From positions 124,001-188,000 of the forward strand of contig OX639990.1 in assembly GCA_951828535.1 (NCBI GenBank): a DNA stretch of 64,000 nucleotides. Direction: 5' to 3'. The number at the start of each line of letters is the position of its first letter. Position 1 is the first letter of the stretch. The notes below the pieces were generated by a model. The model saw only the letters and a list, made by a program, of their open reading frames with translations, was not told the origin of the DNA and did no database searches. This DNA comes from an uncultured Candidatus Entotheonella sp. GTDB lineage: Bacteria; Tectomicrobia; Entotheonellia; Entotheonellales; Entotheonellaceae. The translations under genes and the position numbers were made by a program. Shown here in pieces: positions 41,611 to 50,926 of this stretch.

Positions 41611-42521
41611 AGGCGGTCTCCTCGTCCGCTGCCGGCTGTCGTTTGGCGTTGTCTCGGCCATTTGTCGCGGGTCTGGAGCGCCACGAACGTCCCCAGGCCA
41701 ATGGCCAGTTTGTGCAGCCCTGACAGGCGCGTGCGACCGTGAAAGACGTTGAAGTGCCGGCGTCGGATCTTGTGAAGCGTCGCCCGGTAGATGGCAGCCA
41801 TGATTTCCGGCGCCATCAGGCCGGCCCGGTCGCCCGGCAGCAAGCAGGCAGCGGCTCGGCGGTAATAGCTCATGATACGCTCCTGCTGAAACTGCATCAG
41901 CGCAGCAAATTCTGCCGTGTAACGTCTTTGCAGCACATCGTCTTCGGGTACGCCAAAGGCTCGTAAATCTTCCTGCGGCAAGTAGATCCGGCCGCGCTCG
42001 GCGTCTTCCCGGACATCGCGCAGAATGTTCGTGAGTTGTAAGGCGATGCCGAGATGGTGGGCATATGTCCGGACGCCGGAATGTTGGTAACCGAAGATCT
42101 CCAGACAGGCCAAGCCGACCGCTGAGGCTACCCGGTAGCAATAGACCCGCAGGTCGTCGAACGAGGCGTAACGCTGCACGGTCAGGTCCATCTCGACCCC
42201 TTGCAGCAGGTCCTCGAAGTAGCGACGCGGGATGGAATATCGCTCGATGGCGTGCCGCAAAGCGCGCGTGATGAGGCGGGTCGGCTTGCCGTTATAGCAA
42301 TTATCCAACTCGCCGCGCCAAGCTCTTAGTTGGCCTTGTTTGTCGTGGAGGGTGCCGGGCTCGTCGGCAATGTCATCGCTATGGCGGCAGAACGCATAGA
42401 CGCTGTAGACGGCCGCGCGCTTGTCGGAGGGCAGGAACAGAAAGGCGTAATAGAAATTCTTGGCTTGCTGACGGGTCACCTGTCGGCAATGCGCCAGCGC
42501 CTGCTGCACGTCGGTGTTCAC
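41607..42521 (-). CDS. Squalene/phytoene synthase family protein (HpnD-like)
   Basis: The 304-residue head-to-head prenyl synthase has the two aspartate motifs that bind Mg-diphosphate, FCRHSDDIADEPG and TNILRDVREDAERGRIY. Other family blocks are YAFLFLPSDKRAAVYSVYAF and YCYRVASAVGLACLEIFGY. It probably makes presqualene or a related C30 product for hopanoids or carotenoids. The expected HpnC and HpnE neighbours are absent, so pathway assignment is uncertain. The GTG start has GAGGG upstream. It is coupled to the alcohol dehydrogenase. Confidence 0.88.
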   Translation of the reverse strand: MNTDVQQALAHCRQVTRQQAKNFYYAFLFLPSDKRAAVYSVYAFCRHSDDIADEPGTLHDKQGQLRAWRGELDNCYNGKPTRLITRALRHAIERYSIPRRYFEDLLQGVEMDLTVQRYASFDDLRVYCYRVASAVGLACLEIFGYQHSGVRTYAHHLGIALQLTNILRDVREDAERGRIYLPQEDLRAFGVPEDDVLQRRYTAEFAALMQFQQERIMSYYRRAAACLLPGDRAGLMAPEIMAAIYRATLHKIRRRHFNVFHGRTRLSGLHKLAIGLGTFVALQTRDKWPRQRQTTAGSGRGDRL

Positions 42522-42666
42522 GCAAAAACCCTCATCCCGGCGGTTTGCAGGTCAACAAAACGGCGGTCATTGTCGCAAATCTGAGTGCCTGATACAATCG
42601 CTGCCGACACCTCCCTCCCCGGCATGGGCACAACACGAGGGCCTCTTGGCCCAGGGAACCCCCTTT

Positions 42667-43554
42667 ATGCAGACCATACCCCAGGCACCCTTCCATCACC
42701 TGCACGCCCTGTGGTTCCAACTGACCGGAACCCTGTGCAACCTGGCGTGCAGCCATTGCTTCATATCTTGTAGCCCGACCAACCACGCCCTCAAATTTGT
42801 GGCGCCGGAAACCGTGTACCAATACCTCGACGAAGCGGAGACGCACGGCGTGCGGGAGGTGTACTTCACCGGCGGCGAGCCGTTTCTGCATAAGCAGATC
42901 ATGCCCATCCTGGCGCGCTCGCTGCAGGTGGCCGCTACGTCGGTGCTGACCAATGGCACCCTGATCACCCCGGCGGTGGCCGGCGAGTTGGCGGCGCTGG
43001 CCGCCGGGTCGCCCTATTCCCTGGAGATGCGCATCAGCCTGGACGACGTGGACGAGGCGCGGAACGACGCCGTGCGCGGCAAGGGCGCCTTGCGCCGGGC
43101 CTTACGGGCGCTGCAGTTGCTACAGGAACGGGGACTGCCGCCCATCGTGGCGGTGACGGAATACTTCTACGAGGCGCAGGAAACGACCCCGCAGGAGGCG
43201 GGTGACGGCAGCGGGTTTTATCAGAAATTCCGGGATTTCCTGCTGGAAAACGGTATCGAAAAACCTCGGCTGAAGGTGATTCCCGTATTCGCCATGGGCA
43301 AGCTGCATCCCTCGGAAACGGGCGCTTCTTACGTCACCCCGGGCATGATGCACGGCTTCGACGTCACCACGCTGCAGTGCACCAAATCCCGCATCGTCGC
43401 CGATGGCGGTGTCTACGCCTGCCCGCTGCTGGTAGGGGAGCCGGAGGCGCGTCTGTCGGAAAGTTCATTGAGCGAGGCGATGCAGCCCTGCTCGCTCTAT
43501 CACACGGCTTGCCATACCTGCTACGTGACCGGCATGACGTGCAGCAACTACTGA
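42667..43554 (+). CDS. Radical SAM/SPASM-like protein
   Basis: The 295-residue protein has the radical SAM iron-sulfur motif CNLACSHC (C-x3-C-x2-C) near residue 25. VYFTGGEPFLHK (the GGE motif) and MRISLDDVDEARNDAV follow. The C-terminus holds CTKSRIVADGGVYACPL and a cluster of cysteines (C-x6-C-x2-C-x6-C), consistent with auxiliary Fe-S clusters. The substrate is unknown. It is 9 nt before a metallophosphoesterase gene. The ribosome site AGGGA is distant. It lies divergent to the prenyl-synthase pair. Confidence 0.85.
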   Translation: MQTIPQAPFHHLHALWFQLTGTLCNLACSHCFISCSPTNHALKFVAPETVYQYLDEAETHGVREVYFTGGEPFLHKQIMPILARSLQVAATSVLTNGTLITPAVAGELAALAAGSPYSLEMRISLDDVDEARNDAVRGKGALRRALRALQLLQERGLPPIVAVTEYFYEAQETTPQEAGDGSGFYQKFRDFLLENGIEKPRLKVIPVFAMGKLHPSETGASYVTPGMMHGFDVTTLQCTKSRIVADGGVYACPLLVGEPEARLSESSLSEAMQPCSLYHTACHTCYVTGMTCSNY

Positions 43555-43563
43555 GGGGGCAAC

Positions 43564-44349
43564 GTGTTCTATCGCCGCATCGCCGTGTTTGGCGGGGTGT
43601 ACAGTAATTACCAAGCTCTGGCCGCTATGATCGATGACGCCCGCCGGCACCAGGCGGAAGCGCTGTTCTGCCTTGGCGACCTGGGTGGCTTCGGTCCCTA
43701 CCCGGACCGCGTTTATCCGTTGTTGCGGGAATCCGGCGTGCAGGTCATGCGCGGTAACTACGACGTTTCGTTGGCGGAAGGGCTGACAGACTGCGGTTGC
43801 GGCTACACGGACCCGCGCGACAACTACTACGCGGCGCTGAGCTACGAATACACCTTTCGGCACACCTCGGAGGACAACAAGGGGTGGTTGCGCACCCTGC
43901 CGGACGTGCTGCGCGTGCAGTTGGGAAATTACCAACTGCACATGTCCCACGGCTCGCCGCGGCAGGTGAACGAATTTCTTTGGGAGAGCACGACGCCGGA
44001 CGGCTTTCTCAGCAAGCTGTGCGGCGACTATGAAGCAGATGTGCTGTTGTGCACCCATACGGGGATCAAGTGGCATCGCCGCCTGCCGGACGATCGCCAC
44101 GCCGTGAACGTCGGCGTCATCGGGCGCCCGGAGAACGACGGCGAGACGCACGTCTGGTACACCCTGCTGACGGCCGACCCCCACCTGCAGGTGGAGTTCG
44201 TTCCGGTATATTACGACTACGAGGCGTTAGCGCGTGACATGCGGCAGGAGCAGTTGCCGGAGGCGTTCGTCGAAACGATCCGCTCCGGCTGGTGGACGAC
44301 CTGCCTGGAAGTGTTGCCGGGCAAGGAGCGGGCGCGCGGACGTTGGTAG
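43564..44349 (+). CDS. Metallophosphoesterase
   Basis: This 261-residue calcineurin-like phosphoesterase resembles the YfcE/MJ0936 group. Visible motifs are VFGGVYSNYQAL (the usual D-x-H is replaced by G-V-Y-S), LGDLGGFGPYP (G-D-x-x-G), RGNYD (G-N-x-D/H), HMSHGSPR and LLCTHTG (G-H-T-H-like). Loss of the first D-x-H may alter metal binding. The GTG start follows the radical SAM gene by 9 nt, so the two are probably one operon. Substrate unknown. Confidence 0.8.
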   Translation: MFYRRIAVFGGVYSNYQALAAMIDDARRHQAEALFCLGDLGGFGPYPDRVYPLLRESGVQVMRGNYDVSLAEGLTDCGCGYTDPRDNYYAALSYEYTFRHTSEDNKGWLRTLPDVLRVQLGNYQLHMSHGSPRQVNEFLWESTTPDGFLSKLCGDYEADVLLCTHTGIKWHRRLPDDRHAVNVGVIGRPENDGETHVWYTLLTADPHLQVEFVPVYYDYEALARDMRQEQLPEAFVETIRSGWWTTCLEVLPGKERARGRW

Positions 44350-44390
44350 GATTTTCGGCCGGAAGCAGGATGGTGGACGAGCCGTCCGTT

Positions 44391-44840
44391 CTATTCGTTG
44401 AGGAGTGAGAGCGTTCCCGCCGCAACGCTGGCGATGGTCCCTGCCAATACTCCGCCCGTCCTTAGCTTCCTGGCGAGCGCCTCACGCGCCGCGGTAGCTT
44501 GCCTCGACGCGTTGGTATCGACCATGACATAGTCCACCTGCGTGCCGTCCATAAACCACACGGCGCGAAACGGTTCCATGTAGATCCACTCGTAGACGGG
44601 TCTGCGGGATTCGACGTCGCGAAAGAATCGCAGCACGTCCGGCGTGCCGAATTCCTCGAACACGTTGCGCTCATCGTCAGACAGCTTGTCGGTGTTGATC
44701 GTGCCGCTTGTCCAGCGATTCGTGATGTCCTCCACCGGGTCCCAGCCTTGCATGTAGGACGCCTGCACGCCGCAACCCGCCAGCATGCAGGCCAGCAACA
44801 CGAAACCGCTCAGCTTGGACCAGAAACGTTGCACCGTCAT
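44391..44840 (-). CDS. Putative lipoprotein
   Basis: The 149-residue protein has a signal peptide with lipobox LLACMLAGCG, so Cys-23 or nearby should be lipidated. The mature part has no recognised domain; a DERNVFEEFGTPDVLRFFRD stretch and YEWIYMEPFRAVWFMDGTQV are conserved-looking. It ends in a hydrophobic Gly/Ala segment (TGGVLAGTIASVAAGTLSLL), possibly a glycine-zipper membrane contact. The ATG has GAGGAG upstream. It is convergent with the phosphoesterase gene. Confidence 0.75.
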   Translation of the reverse strand: MTVQRFWSKLSGFVLLACMLAGCGVQASYMQGWDPVEDITNRWTSGTINTDKLSDDERNVFEEFGTPDVLRFFRDVESRRPVYEWIYMEPFRAVWFMDGTQVDYVMVDTNASRQATAAREALARKLRTGGVLAGTIASVAAGTLSLLNE

Positions 44841-44988
44841 TTGTCTCCTCAATTCGGGCCATTCGGGAATCACAAGGCATTCTAGCAGCGGCGCCGCGCC
44901 GCCACAAACCGGCAGGGCATGGTGGCAATTGATCCTGCGGAAGCTGCTCCGTATAGTAGGTGCCTCAATCTGGAATCCGTCAGCGGAA

Positions 44989-46008
44989 ATGAAACCGACC
45001 ATGTTGCCGACGCCTCATCGTTTCGATGTGATTATCGCGGCGGGAAACCGCCGGGCGAGCCGTGCAGTTCTGGGCACCAACAAAATCTTGTTGCCCGTGG
45101 CCGGCGTGCCGGTCATTACGCACGTCCTCAGCGCCGTCGAACGCGCCCGCTGTACCGACCGCATCTTCGTCATAGGCGATACCGCGCAGCTTGAGGAAGC
45201 CCTCGCCAGCCCCCACAGCCCGTTTCAGGGCAAGCGCCCCTTGCACCTTCTTGAGCAATACCAGACCTTCTACGAAAACGTCTGGCAAGGTTTTCTGCAC
45301 ACCCTGCCGGACTACGCGCCTGAAACCGGATGGCAGGTCTATCTGGACAGGCCCGAAGCCGACAAGGCGGCCCTGTTCATGTCGGGTGACATCCCGCTGG
45401 CGACACCGCAAGAGATCGAGGCGTTCGTCGCAAGCTGCGATGTCACCCGGTACGACTATTTCCTGGGCATGACGTCGGAGCAGGTGCTGCGAGCCTACTA
45501 TCCGCGGCATGGCCGGCCCGGCATCCATATGGCGTATTTCAACCTGCGCGACATGCAGATTCGCCAGAACAACCTTCACCTGGTGAAGCCCTTCCGGCTG
45601 GGCAATCGTTTCTATATTGAGAAGATGTACGACTACCGGTACCAGAAGGAATGGCACAACATCCTGAAGCTGTGTTGGGAATTGATCGGCAAGCAGCGCG
45701 GCTCCATGCAATTCGTTGCTGCATTCCTGCGCTTGCACGCAGCGCGCCTGCTGGCCCGCTACGGCTTGCGGGATTACCGGCTCACCCGGCCCATCTTCAT
45801 GCAGTTACAGGCTGTGTGCAGTGTGTTGTCGCAACTCCTGAGCACCCGCTTCACCATTGTGACGACCCCGTACGGCGGCTGCACGCTTGACATCGACAAC
45901 GCCGAGCACTACGCCGCCCTGTGCGCCAATTTCACGGCGTGGCTGAGCCACCAGGAGATGCTGGCTCAAGAATTGAAAGACAACCCGTACGATGCGCTTT
46001 CTGCGTGA
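44989..46008 (+). CDS. MobA-like nucleotidyltransferase family protein
   Basis: The N-terminal domain of this 339-residue protein has the nucleotidyltransferase pattern FDVIIAAGNRRASRAVLGTN, KILLPVAGVPVITHVLSAVE and a D-containing metal site in FMSGDIPLATPQEIEAF. The G-N-R variant of the usual G-G-x-G-x-R loop is diverged. The C-terminal half (about 200-339) has no recognised fold. It could activate a sugar or other phosphate with NTP. The start is uncertain: ATG 44989 and 45001 both lack strong ribosome sites. It is divergent from the lipoprotein gene. Confidence 0.7.
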   Translation: MKPTMLPTPHRFDVIIAAGNRRASRAVLGTNKILLPVAGVPVITHVLSAVERARCTDRIFVIGDTAQLEEALASPHSPFQGKRPLHLLEQYQTFYENVWQGFLHTLPDYAPETGWQVYLDRPEADKAALFMSGDIPLATPQEIEAFVASCDVTRYDYFLGMTSEQVLRAYYPRHGRPGIHMAYFNLRDMQIRQNNLHLVKPFRLGNRFYIEKMYDYRYQKEWHNILKLCWELIGKQRGSMQFVAAFLRLHAARLLARYGLRDYRLTRPIFMQLQAVCSVLSQLLSTRFTIVTTPYGGCTLDIDNAEHYAALCANFTAWLSHQEMLAQELKDNPYDALSA

Positions 46009-46139
46009 CGTTGGAATGGCGGCCGTCCCGAAGGATAATGTTGGCTTTGGCTCAAGGCGCAGCCGTTTGCGACTCACCGGGAAAGCCTGTAAGGTGAATG
46101 CCTTGAACATCACAGCGTCAATTCTCAGGAGACCATGCG

Positions 46140-46733
46140 ATGCAGCAAGCTGACGCTCCGGCAGTGAACGGCGTGATCAATCAGGAAAAAATTGCCGCCG
46201 GCGTGCGAATGATCATTGAGGCGATCGGCGACGACCCCGACCGCGAGGGGCTGAAGGACACGGCCAGCCGGGTCGCCAGGATGTATGGCGAGTTCTTCCA
46301 GGGGCTGCACGAGGACCCGCGCACCTACCTGCAGGTGGTGTTCGACGAGCAGCACGATGAGATGGTGCTGGTGAAGGACGTGCCGTTCCACTCCATGTGC
46401 GAGCACCATTTGCTGCCGTTTCACGGCCGGGTGCACGCTGCCTACATTCCGCGCGGCAGGGTCGTCGGGCTCAGCAAAATTGCTCGTGTCATCGAAGTGT
46501 TCGCCCGCCGTCCGCAGGTGCAGGAACGCATGACGTCGCAAATTGCCGACCTGTTGATTGACGAGTTGGACGCGCACGGTGTTGGTATCGTCGTGGAAGC
46601 CTCCCACACCTGTATGACCATGCGCGGCGTCAAGAAGCCCGGCTCGCTGATGGTCACCTCGGCCATGCGCGGTTCGTTCAAGACCGATCAGGCCACCCGC
46701 AGTGAATTCATGTCGCTGGTCGTCAGCCGCTGA
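46140..46733 (+). CDS. folE: GTP cyclohydrolase I
   Basis: This 197-residue enzyme converts GTP to dihydroneopterin triphosphate, the first step of folate synthesis. It has the zinc motif [13 protein letters not shown], the [20 protein letters not shown] block, and [18 protein letters not shown] with the second zinc Cys. The start ATG follows GGAGA. It is followed by folB, folK and moaB in the same direction. Confidence 0.97.
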   Translation: MQQADAPAVNGVINQEKIAAGVRMIIEAIGDDPDREGLKDTASRVARMYGEFFQGLHEDPRTYLQVVFDEQHDEMVLVKDVPFHSMCEHHLLPFHGRVHAAYIPRGRVVGLSKIARVIEVFARRPQVQERMTSQIADLLIDELDAHGVGIVVEASHTCMTMRGVKKPGSLMVTSAMRGSFKTDQATRSEFMSLVVSR

Positions 46734-46761
46734 TGCCCTCCCTTCACGTCGAGACAACCCA

Positions 46762-47154
46762 TTGAGCTGCGACACCATCCACCTCCGCAACATGCAGTTT
46801 TATGCCTATCACGGCGTCAATCCCGAAGAAAAAACCCTTGGACAACGCTTCGAAGTCGATGTCGCGCTGCAAGTGGACGCGCGCCCGGCGGGGTTGAGTG
46901 ACGACCTACGACAGACGATCAACTACGCGCAGGTCTACAAGTTGGTGAAACGTATCGTCGAGGAGGAGCGGTTCGATCTCGTCGAGGCGCTCGCCGAGAC
47001 ACTGGCGATGCAGATCGGCAAGCAGTTTGCCCCCGACGGCGTGCGGATCTGCGTTCGCAAGCCGCACGTGGCGCTGAAGGGGAGCGTGCTGGACTATGTC
47101 GGCGTCGACATCGAACGCTCACAGGAATCATGGCAGTCGTCTATCTCGGATTAG
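46762..47154 (+). CDS. folB: Dihydroneopterin aldolase
   Basis: This 130-residue enzyme cleaves dihydroneopterin to 6-hydroxymethyldihydropterin. Family blocks are DTIHLRNMQFYAYHGVNPEE (with the catalytic-region Tyr and the substrate Glu), INYAQVYKLVKRIVEEERF and VRKPHVALKGSVLDYVGVDI. The start is a TTG at 46762. The first ATG in frame (46792) would remove the N-terminal strand needed for the fold. Its end overlaps folK by 25 nt. Confidence 0.88.
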   Translation: MSCDTIHLRNMQFYAYHGVNPEEKTLGQRFEVDVALQVDARPAGLSDDLRQTINYAQVYKLVKRIVEEERFDLVEALAETLAMQIGKQFAPDGVRICVRKPHVALKGSVLDYVGVDIERSQESWQSSISD

Positions 47155-47645
47155 GCTCCAACATCGGCGATCGCGAGCAGCACCTAGTGCGCGCCTGCGG
47201 CCTGTTGCACCAGCATCCGGCCATCGCCGTGCAGAACGTCTCGTCGCTCTATGAGACCGCCCCGGTCGGCCTTACCGCGCAGGACGCCTTCCTGAATGCC
47301 GTCGCGCGGGTGCATACCACCCTGCGCCCCGAATCCTTGCTCGCCATCACGCAGGCGGTCGAAAGCCGCTTGGGGCGCGAGCCTGCAATCAGGTGGGGTC
47401 CGCGAGTCATCGACGTCGACCTCCTGCTCTACGACGCTCGGCAGATCCGCAGGCCCTTTCTCGATATTCCCCACAAAGCCTTGAACCAACGGCTGTTCGT
47501 GCTCGTTCCTCTCAGCGAACTTGAACCGAATCTGCATTTGCCGCCGGGCGAGCCCATCCGCCAAATCATCGCCGCCTTGCCGGATCAGGGCGACGTGACG
47601 CGCCTCGGCCCATTTCCCCCTTTTGCGAACGGAAATCGATCATGA
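47130..47645 (+). CDS. folK: 2-amino-4-hydroxy-6-hydroxymethyldihydropteridine pyrophosphokinase
   Basis: The 171-residue HPPK has VYLGLGSNIGDREQHL, SSLYETAPVGLTAQDAFLN and the signature RWGPRVIDVDLLLYD with the catalytic Asp pair. It pyrophosphorylates hydroxymethyldihydropterin for dihydropteroate synthesis. It overlaps folB by 25 nt and moaB by 4 nt, so translation of the whole run is coupled. Confidence 0.95.
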   Translation: MAVVYLGLGSNIGDREQHLVRACGLLHQHPAIAVQNVSSLYETAPVGLTAQDAFLNAVARVHTTLRPESLLAITQAVESRLGREPAIRWGPRVIDVDLLLYDARQIRRPFLDIPHKALNQRLFVLVPLSELEPNLHLPPGEPIRQIIAALPDQGDVTRLGPFPPFANGNRS

Positions 47646-48145
47646 GCCACCAGGAACACCGGCAGCAGGCCGCCGATGGCATCCGCTGTGCGATCATCAC
47701 GGTCAGCGACACCCGCACACCGGAAACCGACACCAGCGGACGGCTGATGCAGGACGCTCTCACACAGGCGGGCCACGCCGTCCACGCCTACTGCATCGTC
47801 GAAGACGAGCCCGACGACATCCGGCGCCTGCTGCGGCATCACATCCAGGACGCCGACACCGACGCCGTTCTACTGAGCGGCGGCACGGGCCTGTCGCCGC
47901 GCGATGGCACGTACGAAGTGGTGCGGGATTGTCTGGAAAAGGAGTTGACGGGCTTCGGCGAGCTCTTTCGCTACCTAAGCTACGACCAGATCGGCGCCGC
48001 GGCCATGATGAGCCGGGCCACCGCTGGGGTCGCCAAGGGCACGGTCATCGTCTCCATGCCCGGGTCGAGCGCCGCAGTGCGCTTGGCCATGGAAAAGCTC
48101 ATTCTGCCCGAACTGGCGCACATGGCTCATATCGCGGGAGGTTGA
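47642..48145 (+). CDS. moaB: Molybdenum cofactor biosynthesis protein B (MoaB/MogA family)
   Basis: The 167-residue MogA-like protein has IITVSDTRTPETDTSGRLMQ, VLLSGGTGLSPRDGTYEVV (the molybdopterin-binding TGG/SPRD motif) and VIVSMPGSSAAVRLAMEKLI. It helps activate molybdopterin by adenylylation. It is the last gene of the fol run, overlapping folK by an ATGA. Joining a molybdenum cofactor gene to folate genes is noted; it may be chance. Confidence 0.93.
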   Translation: MSHQEHRQQAADGIRCAIITVSDTRTPETDTSGRLMQDALTQAGHAVHAYCIVEDEPDDIRRLLRHHIQDADTDAVLLSGGTGLSPRDGTYEVVRDCLEKELTGFGELFRYLSYDQIGAAAMMSRATAGVAKGTVIVSMPGSSAAVRLAMEKLILPELAHMAHIAGG

Positions 48146-48154
48146 AGCCAAGTC

Positions 48155-50605
48155 CTACCCAATCGTCGCCAATTCAAACTGGCGGCCCCAGCGGGTCTGC
48201 ACGGCTTGCAACAAGGCGCGATGCTCTTCGCGGCTCAGATGTGGGTCCTTGTCCAGCAACGTGAACGCCGACTGCCGCGCCCGTTCCAGCCACACGCCGT
48301 GATGCAGAATGTTGCCGACGCGCAATTCCGGCAGCCCCGACTGTTTCGTCCCCAGCAATTCCCCCGGCCCGCGAATCTGCAAATCCTGCTCGGCCACGTA
48401 AAACCCATCGGTGCTTTCCTGCATGACTTTCAACCGCTGGCGGCTCTCGCGGCTGAGCTTCTGACCAGGCAGCAGCAGGCAGGTGGCGTGCGCGGTGCCC
48501 CGCCCGACACGACCGCGTAACTGATGGAGCTGCGCCAGGCCGAACCGCTCGGCGTTTTCGATCAGCATGACCGTGGCGTTGGCGACATCGACGCCGACCT
48601 CGATGACGGTCGTGGACACCAGAATTTGCAGCCGTCCCTCCGTAAACGCCCGCATGATTGCGTCCCGTTCCTCGGCGGCCAGGCGTCCGTGCAGCAGGCC
48701 GACCTCGTATTCCGGGAACACCGCATGCCGCAGGTGCTCGGCCATGGCCGCGGCGGCGCCGAGGTCGAGGTTTTCAGATTCCTCGATGAGCGGGTAGACG
48801 ATGTAGGCTTGGTGGCCTTTGTCGACCTCGCGGCGTACCACGTCGTAAGCATGTTCGCGGCGTTTTTCGCTGAGCAGGACGGTTTTAACCGGCAGGCGGC
48901 CGGGTGGCAATTCGTCGAGGACGGACAGGTCGAGGTCGCCGTACAGGGTCATGGCTAAGGTGCGCGGAATCGGCGTGGCTGTCATCACCAGCACGTCGGG
49001 CCGGAGTCCCTTCTGTCGCAGGCCGGCGCGCTGCATGACGCCGAAGCGGTGCTGCTCGTCAACGACGATCATACCGAGGCCGTGGAACTGCACGTTTTCG
49101 TACAGCAGGGCGTGGGTACCGACCAGCACGGATACCTCGCCATCGGCGATGCGCTGAAGGAGTTTTCGGCGGCTGCGGCCTTTGACCGTGCCGGTGAGCA
49201 GCGCCACTTCGAGGTCCAGATGCTCTAGCAGGGTACGCAACGTTGCCAAGTGCTGCTCTGCGAGGAGCTCCGTCGGCGCCATGAAGGCGGCTTGCTGGCC
49301 GTTGGATACCGCCAGCAGCATGGCGAGCAGGGCGACGATAGTCTTGCCGCTGCCGACGTCGCCCTGGATGAGGCGGTTCATCGGGAAAGGACGACGCATG
49401 TCGGTGAGAATCTCGTCCAGCACACGCTGCTGGGCGGCAGTGAGCTGAAAGGGCAAATGTTTCAACAGCGCCTTGCCGAGATGGTTTGGCTGGTCGTAGT
49501 GCTTGTCGCGGCGTGTATTGCGGACCTCGCGGTGGCGGATGGCGAGACCGAGTTCGAGCAAGAAGAACTCCTCGAATACCAGCCGCGCGTGAAAGGCGGT
49601 TCGCTGCTCATTGAGAGCCTCGAGGTTGGCGTCGTCATACGGGAAATGCACCCCGCGCATGGCCTGTGCCAGTGCGGGCAGCCGGTGAGCGGTGCAGATT
49701 GAATGCGGCAGCGTCTCGCGAATGAGTGGCACGAAGGTCTCCACGGTGCTGTGCATCAGGCTCCGCATGCTCTTCTGGGTCAGCCCGGCGGTCAGCGGGT
49801 AAATCGGCACCAAGCGGCCGAAATGAACCAGCTCGGCGTCGTCCTCTTCCAGGGCTTCAAGGTCGGGATGAACCACTTCGCGGCTGCCGTCATAGCGATT
49901 GAAGGCGATGAGGCCGTTGCCGACCACACGCGCGCCGATGGGAAAGCGCTCCTGCAGGGCCAGGCCGCGGTGCTGGAACCATTTGCAGGTGAGCGGGGCG
50001 CTGGAGTCCTCCAGGCGCAGGGTCGCAAAGGACTTACCGCGTGACATGGGATGCAGCTGGAAGGCCGTTACCGTGCCGCAAAACGTCTGCCGGGTACCGG
50101 CCTGTAGCATGCCCAGGGGGGTGATGTTGCGGCGGTCTTCATAGCGCCCGGGCAGGCACCATAGCAGATCGCCCACGGTGTGCAGGGATAGTCTTGCAAG
50201 CAGGGCGGCGCGGCGTGGCCCGACGCCGCGCAGGAATTGCACCGGCTGGGCCAGCGGATCTTCGGAAGCGGTGGCGGATGCCGGCGCGAGCGGGGCGGTC
50301 CGTTTGGGCGTAGGGGCGTCGCTTCTGTCCGACAAGGTGTGCAGGCGGGAAAGAATCCGCGCGGCCTGCTGCACGCGCTGCCGTTTCTCGGTCAGCGTCA
50401 GATCGTCGAATCCCAGTACCGTTTCCGCCAATTGCGTTAACACACCGGGCATCGATGCTGGCAGCGACAATGACTGCAAAACCTGGATCTGATGCTTTAC
50501 GAACGATTCCAGGTCGCGCAATTTGTGCAGGTCGGCGTAGTCATTGCGCGTGGCGTATTGAAGGGGTTGGTCGAGACGGCTCAAGTGGGTACGGACGTCC
50601 GTCAT
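48155..50605 (-). CDS. recG: ATP-dependent DNA helicase RecG
   Basis: This 816-residue helicase regresses stalled forks and remodels Holliday junctions. An N-terminal extension of about 120 residues precedes the wedge domain (GVGPRRAALLARLSL, then CLPGRYEDRR). Helicase motifs are QGDVGSGKTIVALLAML (I), VDEQHRFGVMQR (II), TATPIPRTLAMTLYGDLDLS (III) and QLRGRVGRG (VI). The extension matches the longer RecG of many non-enteric bacteria. Convergent with moaB, divergent from rpmB. Confidence 0.95.
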   Translation of the reverse strand: MTDVRTHLSRLDQPLQYATRNDYADLHKLRDLESFVKHQIQVLQSLSLPASMPGVLTQLAETVLGFDDLTLTEKRQRVQQAARILSRLHTLSDRSDAPTPKRTAPLAPASATASEDPLAQPVQFLRGVGPRRAALLARLSLHTVGDLLWCLPGRYEDRRNITPLGMLQAGTRQTFCGTVTAFQLHPMSRGKSFATLRLEDSSAPLTCKWFQHRGLALQERFPIGARVVGNGLIAFNRYDGSREVVHPDLEALEEDDAELVHFGRLVPIYPLTAGLTQKSMRSLMHSTVETFVPLIRETLPHSICTAHRLPALAQAMRGVHFPYDDANLEALNEQRTAFHARLVFEEFFLLELGLAIRHREVRNTRRDKHYDQPNHLGKALLKHLPFQLTAAQQRVLDEILTDMRRPFPMNRLIQGDVGSGKTIVALLAMLLAVSNGQQAAFMAPTELLAEQHLATLRTLLEHLDLEVALLTGTVKGRSRRKLLQRIADGEVSVLVGTHALLYENVQFHGLGMIVVDEQHRFGVMQRAGLRQKGLRPDVLVMTATPIPRTLAMTLYGDLDLSVLDELPPGRLPVKTVLLSEKRREHAYDVVRREVDKGHQAYIVYPLIEESENLDLGAAAAMAEHLRHAVFPEYEVGLLHGRLAAEERDAIMRAFTEGRLQILVSTTVIEVGVDVANATVMLIENAERFGLAQLHQLRGRVGRGTAHATCLLLPGQKLSRESRQRLKVMQESTDGFYVAEQDLQIRGPGELLGTKQSGLPELRVGNILHHGVWLERARQSAFTLLDKDPHLSREEHRALLQAVQTRWGRQFELATIG

Positions 50606-50728
50606 CGCAGGCTCACGTGGCAGTCACGGTGCGTTGTTGCGGCCCAAGGGACAATGTGCTAGCTTTGGCGCTCGCTTTTCGAGATTAGCAAAGACAACGG
50701 ACGGTTTCGGGTATGAAAGGAAGCAGCC

Positions 50729-50923
50729 ATGGCCAGAAGCTGTGACATGTGCGGCAAAGGACCACGATTTGGCCATACTATCAGCCATGCTCACAATCTC
50801 ACCAAAAGACGCTGGAATCCCAACCTGCAGCCGATGCGGGTGCAGACGGCCAGCGGCCACGTCAAACGCATGAAGGTCTGTACGCGCTGCCTACGTTCCG
50901 GCAAGGTGCGCAAGCCCGCTTAA
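50729..50923 (+). CDS. rpmB: 50S ribosomal protein bL28
   Basis: The 64-residue protein has [33 protein letters not shown] and [14 protein letters not shown]. The two C-x2-C pairs make this the zinc-binding (C+) form, typical of non-gamma lineages. The ATG has AAGGAAG upstream. It reads divergently from recG and converges with rel after 3 nt. Confidence 0.95.
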   Translation: MARSCDMCGKGPRFGHTISHAHNLTKRRWNPNLQPMRVQTASGHVKRMKVCTRCLRSGKVRKPA

Positions 50924-50926
50924 TCC

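Noticed and set aside
41611-42141. Extension of the zinc dehydrogenase through the squalene/phytoene synthase gene
   Set aside because: It reads the synthase gene out of frame, has no ribosome site and does not match the dehydrogenase family.
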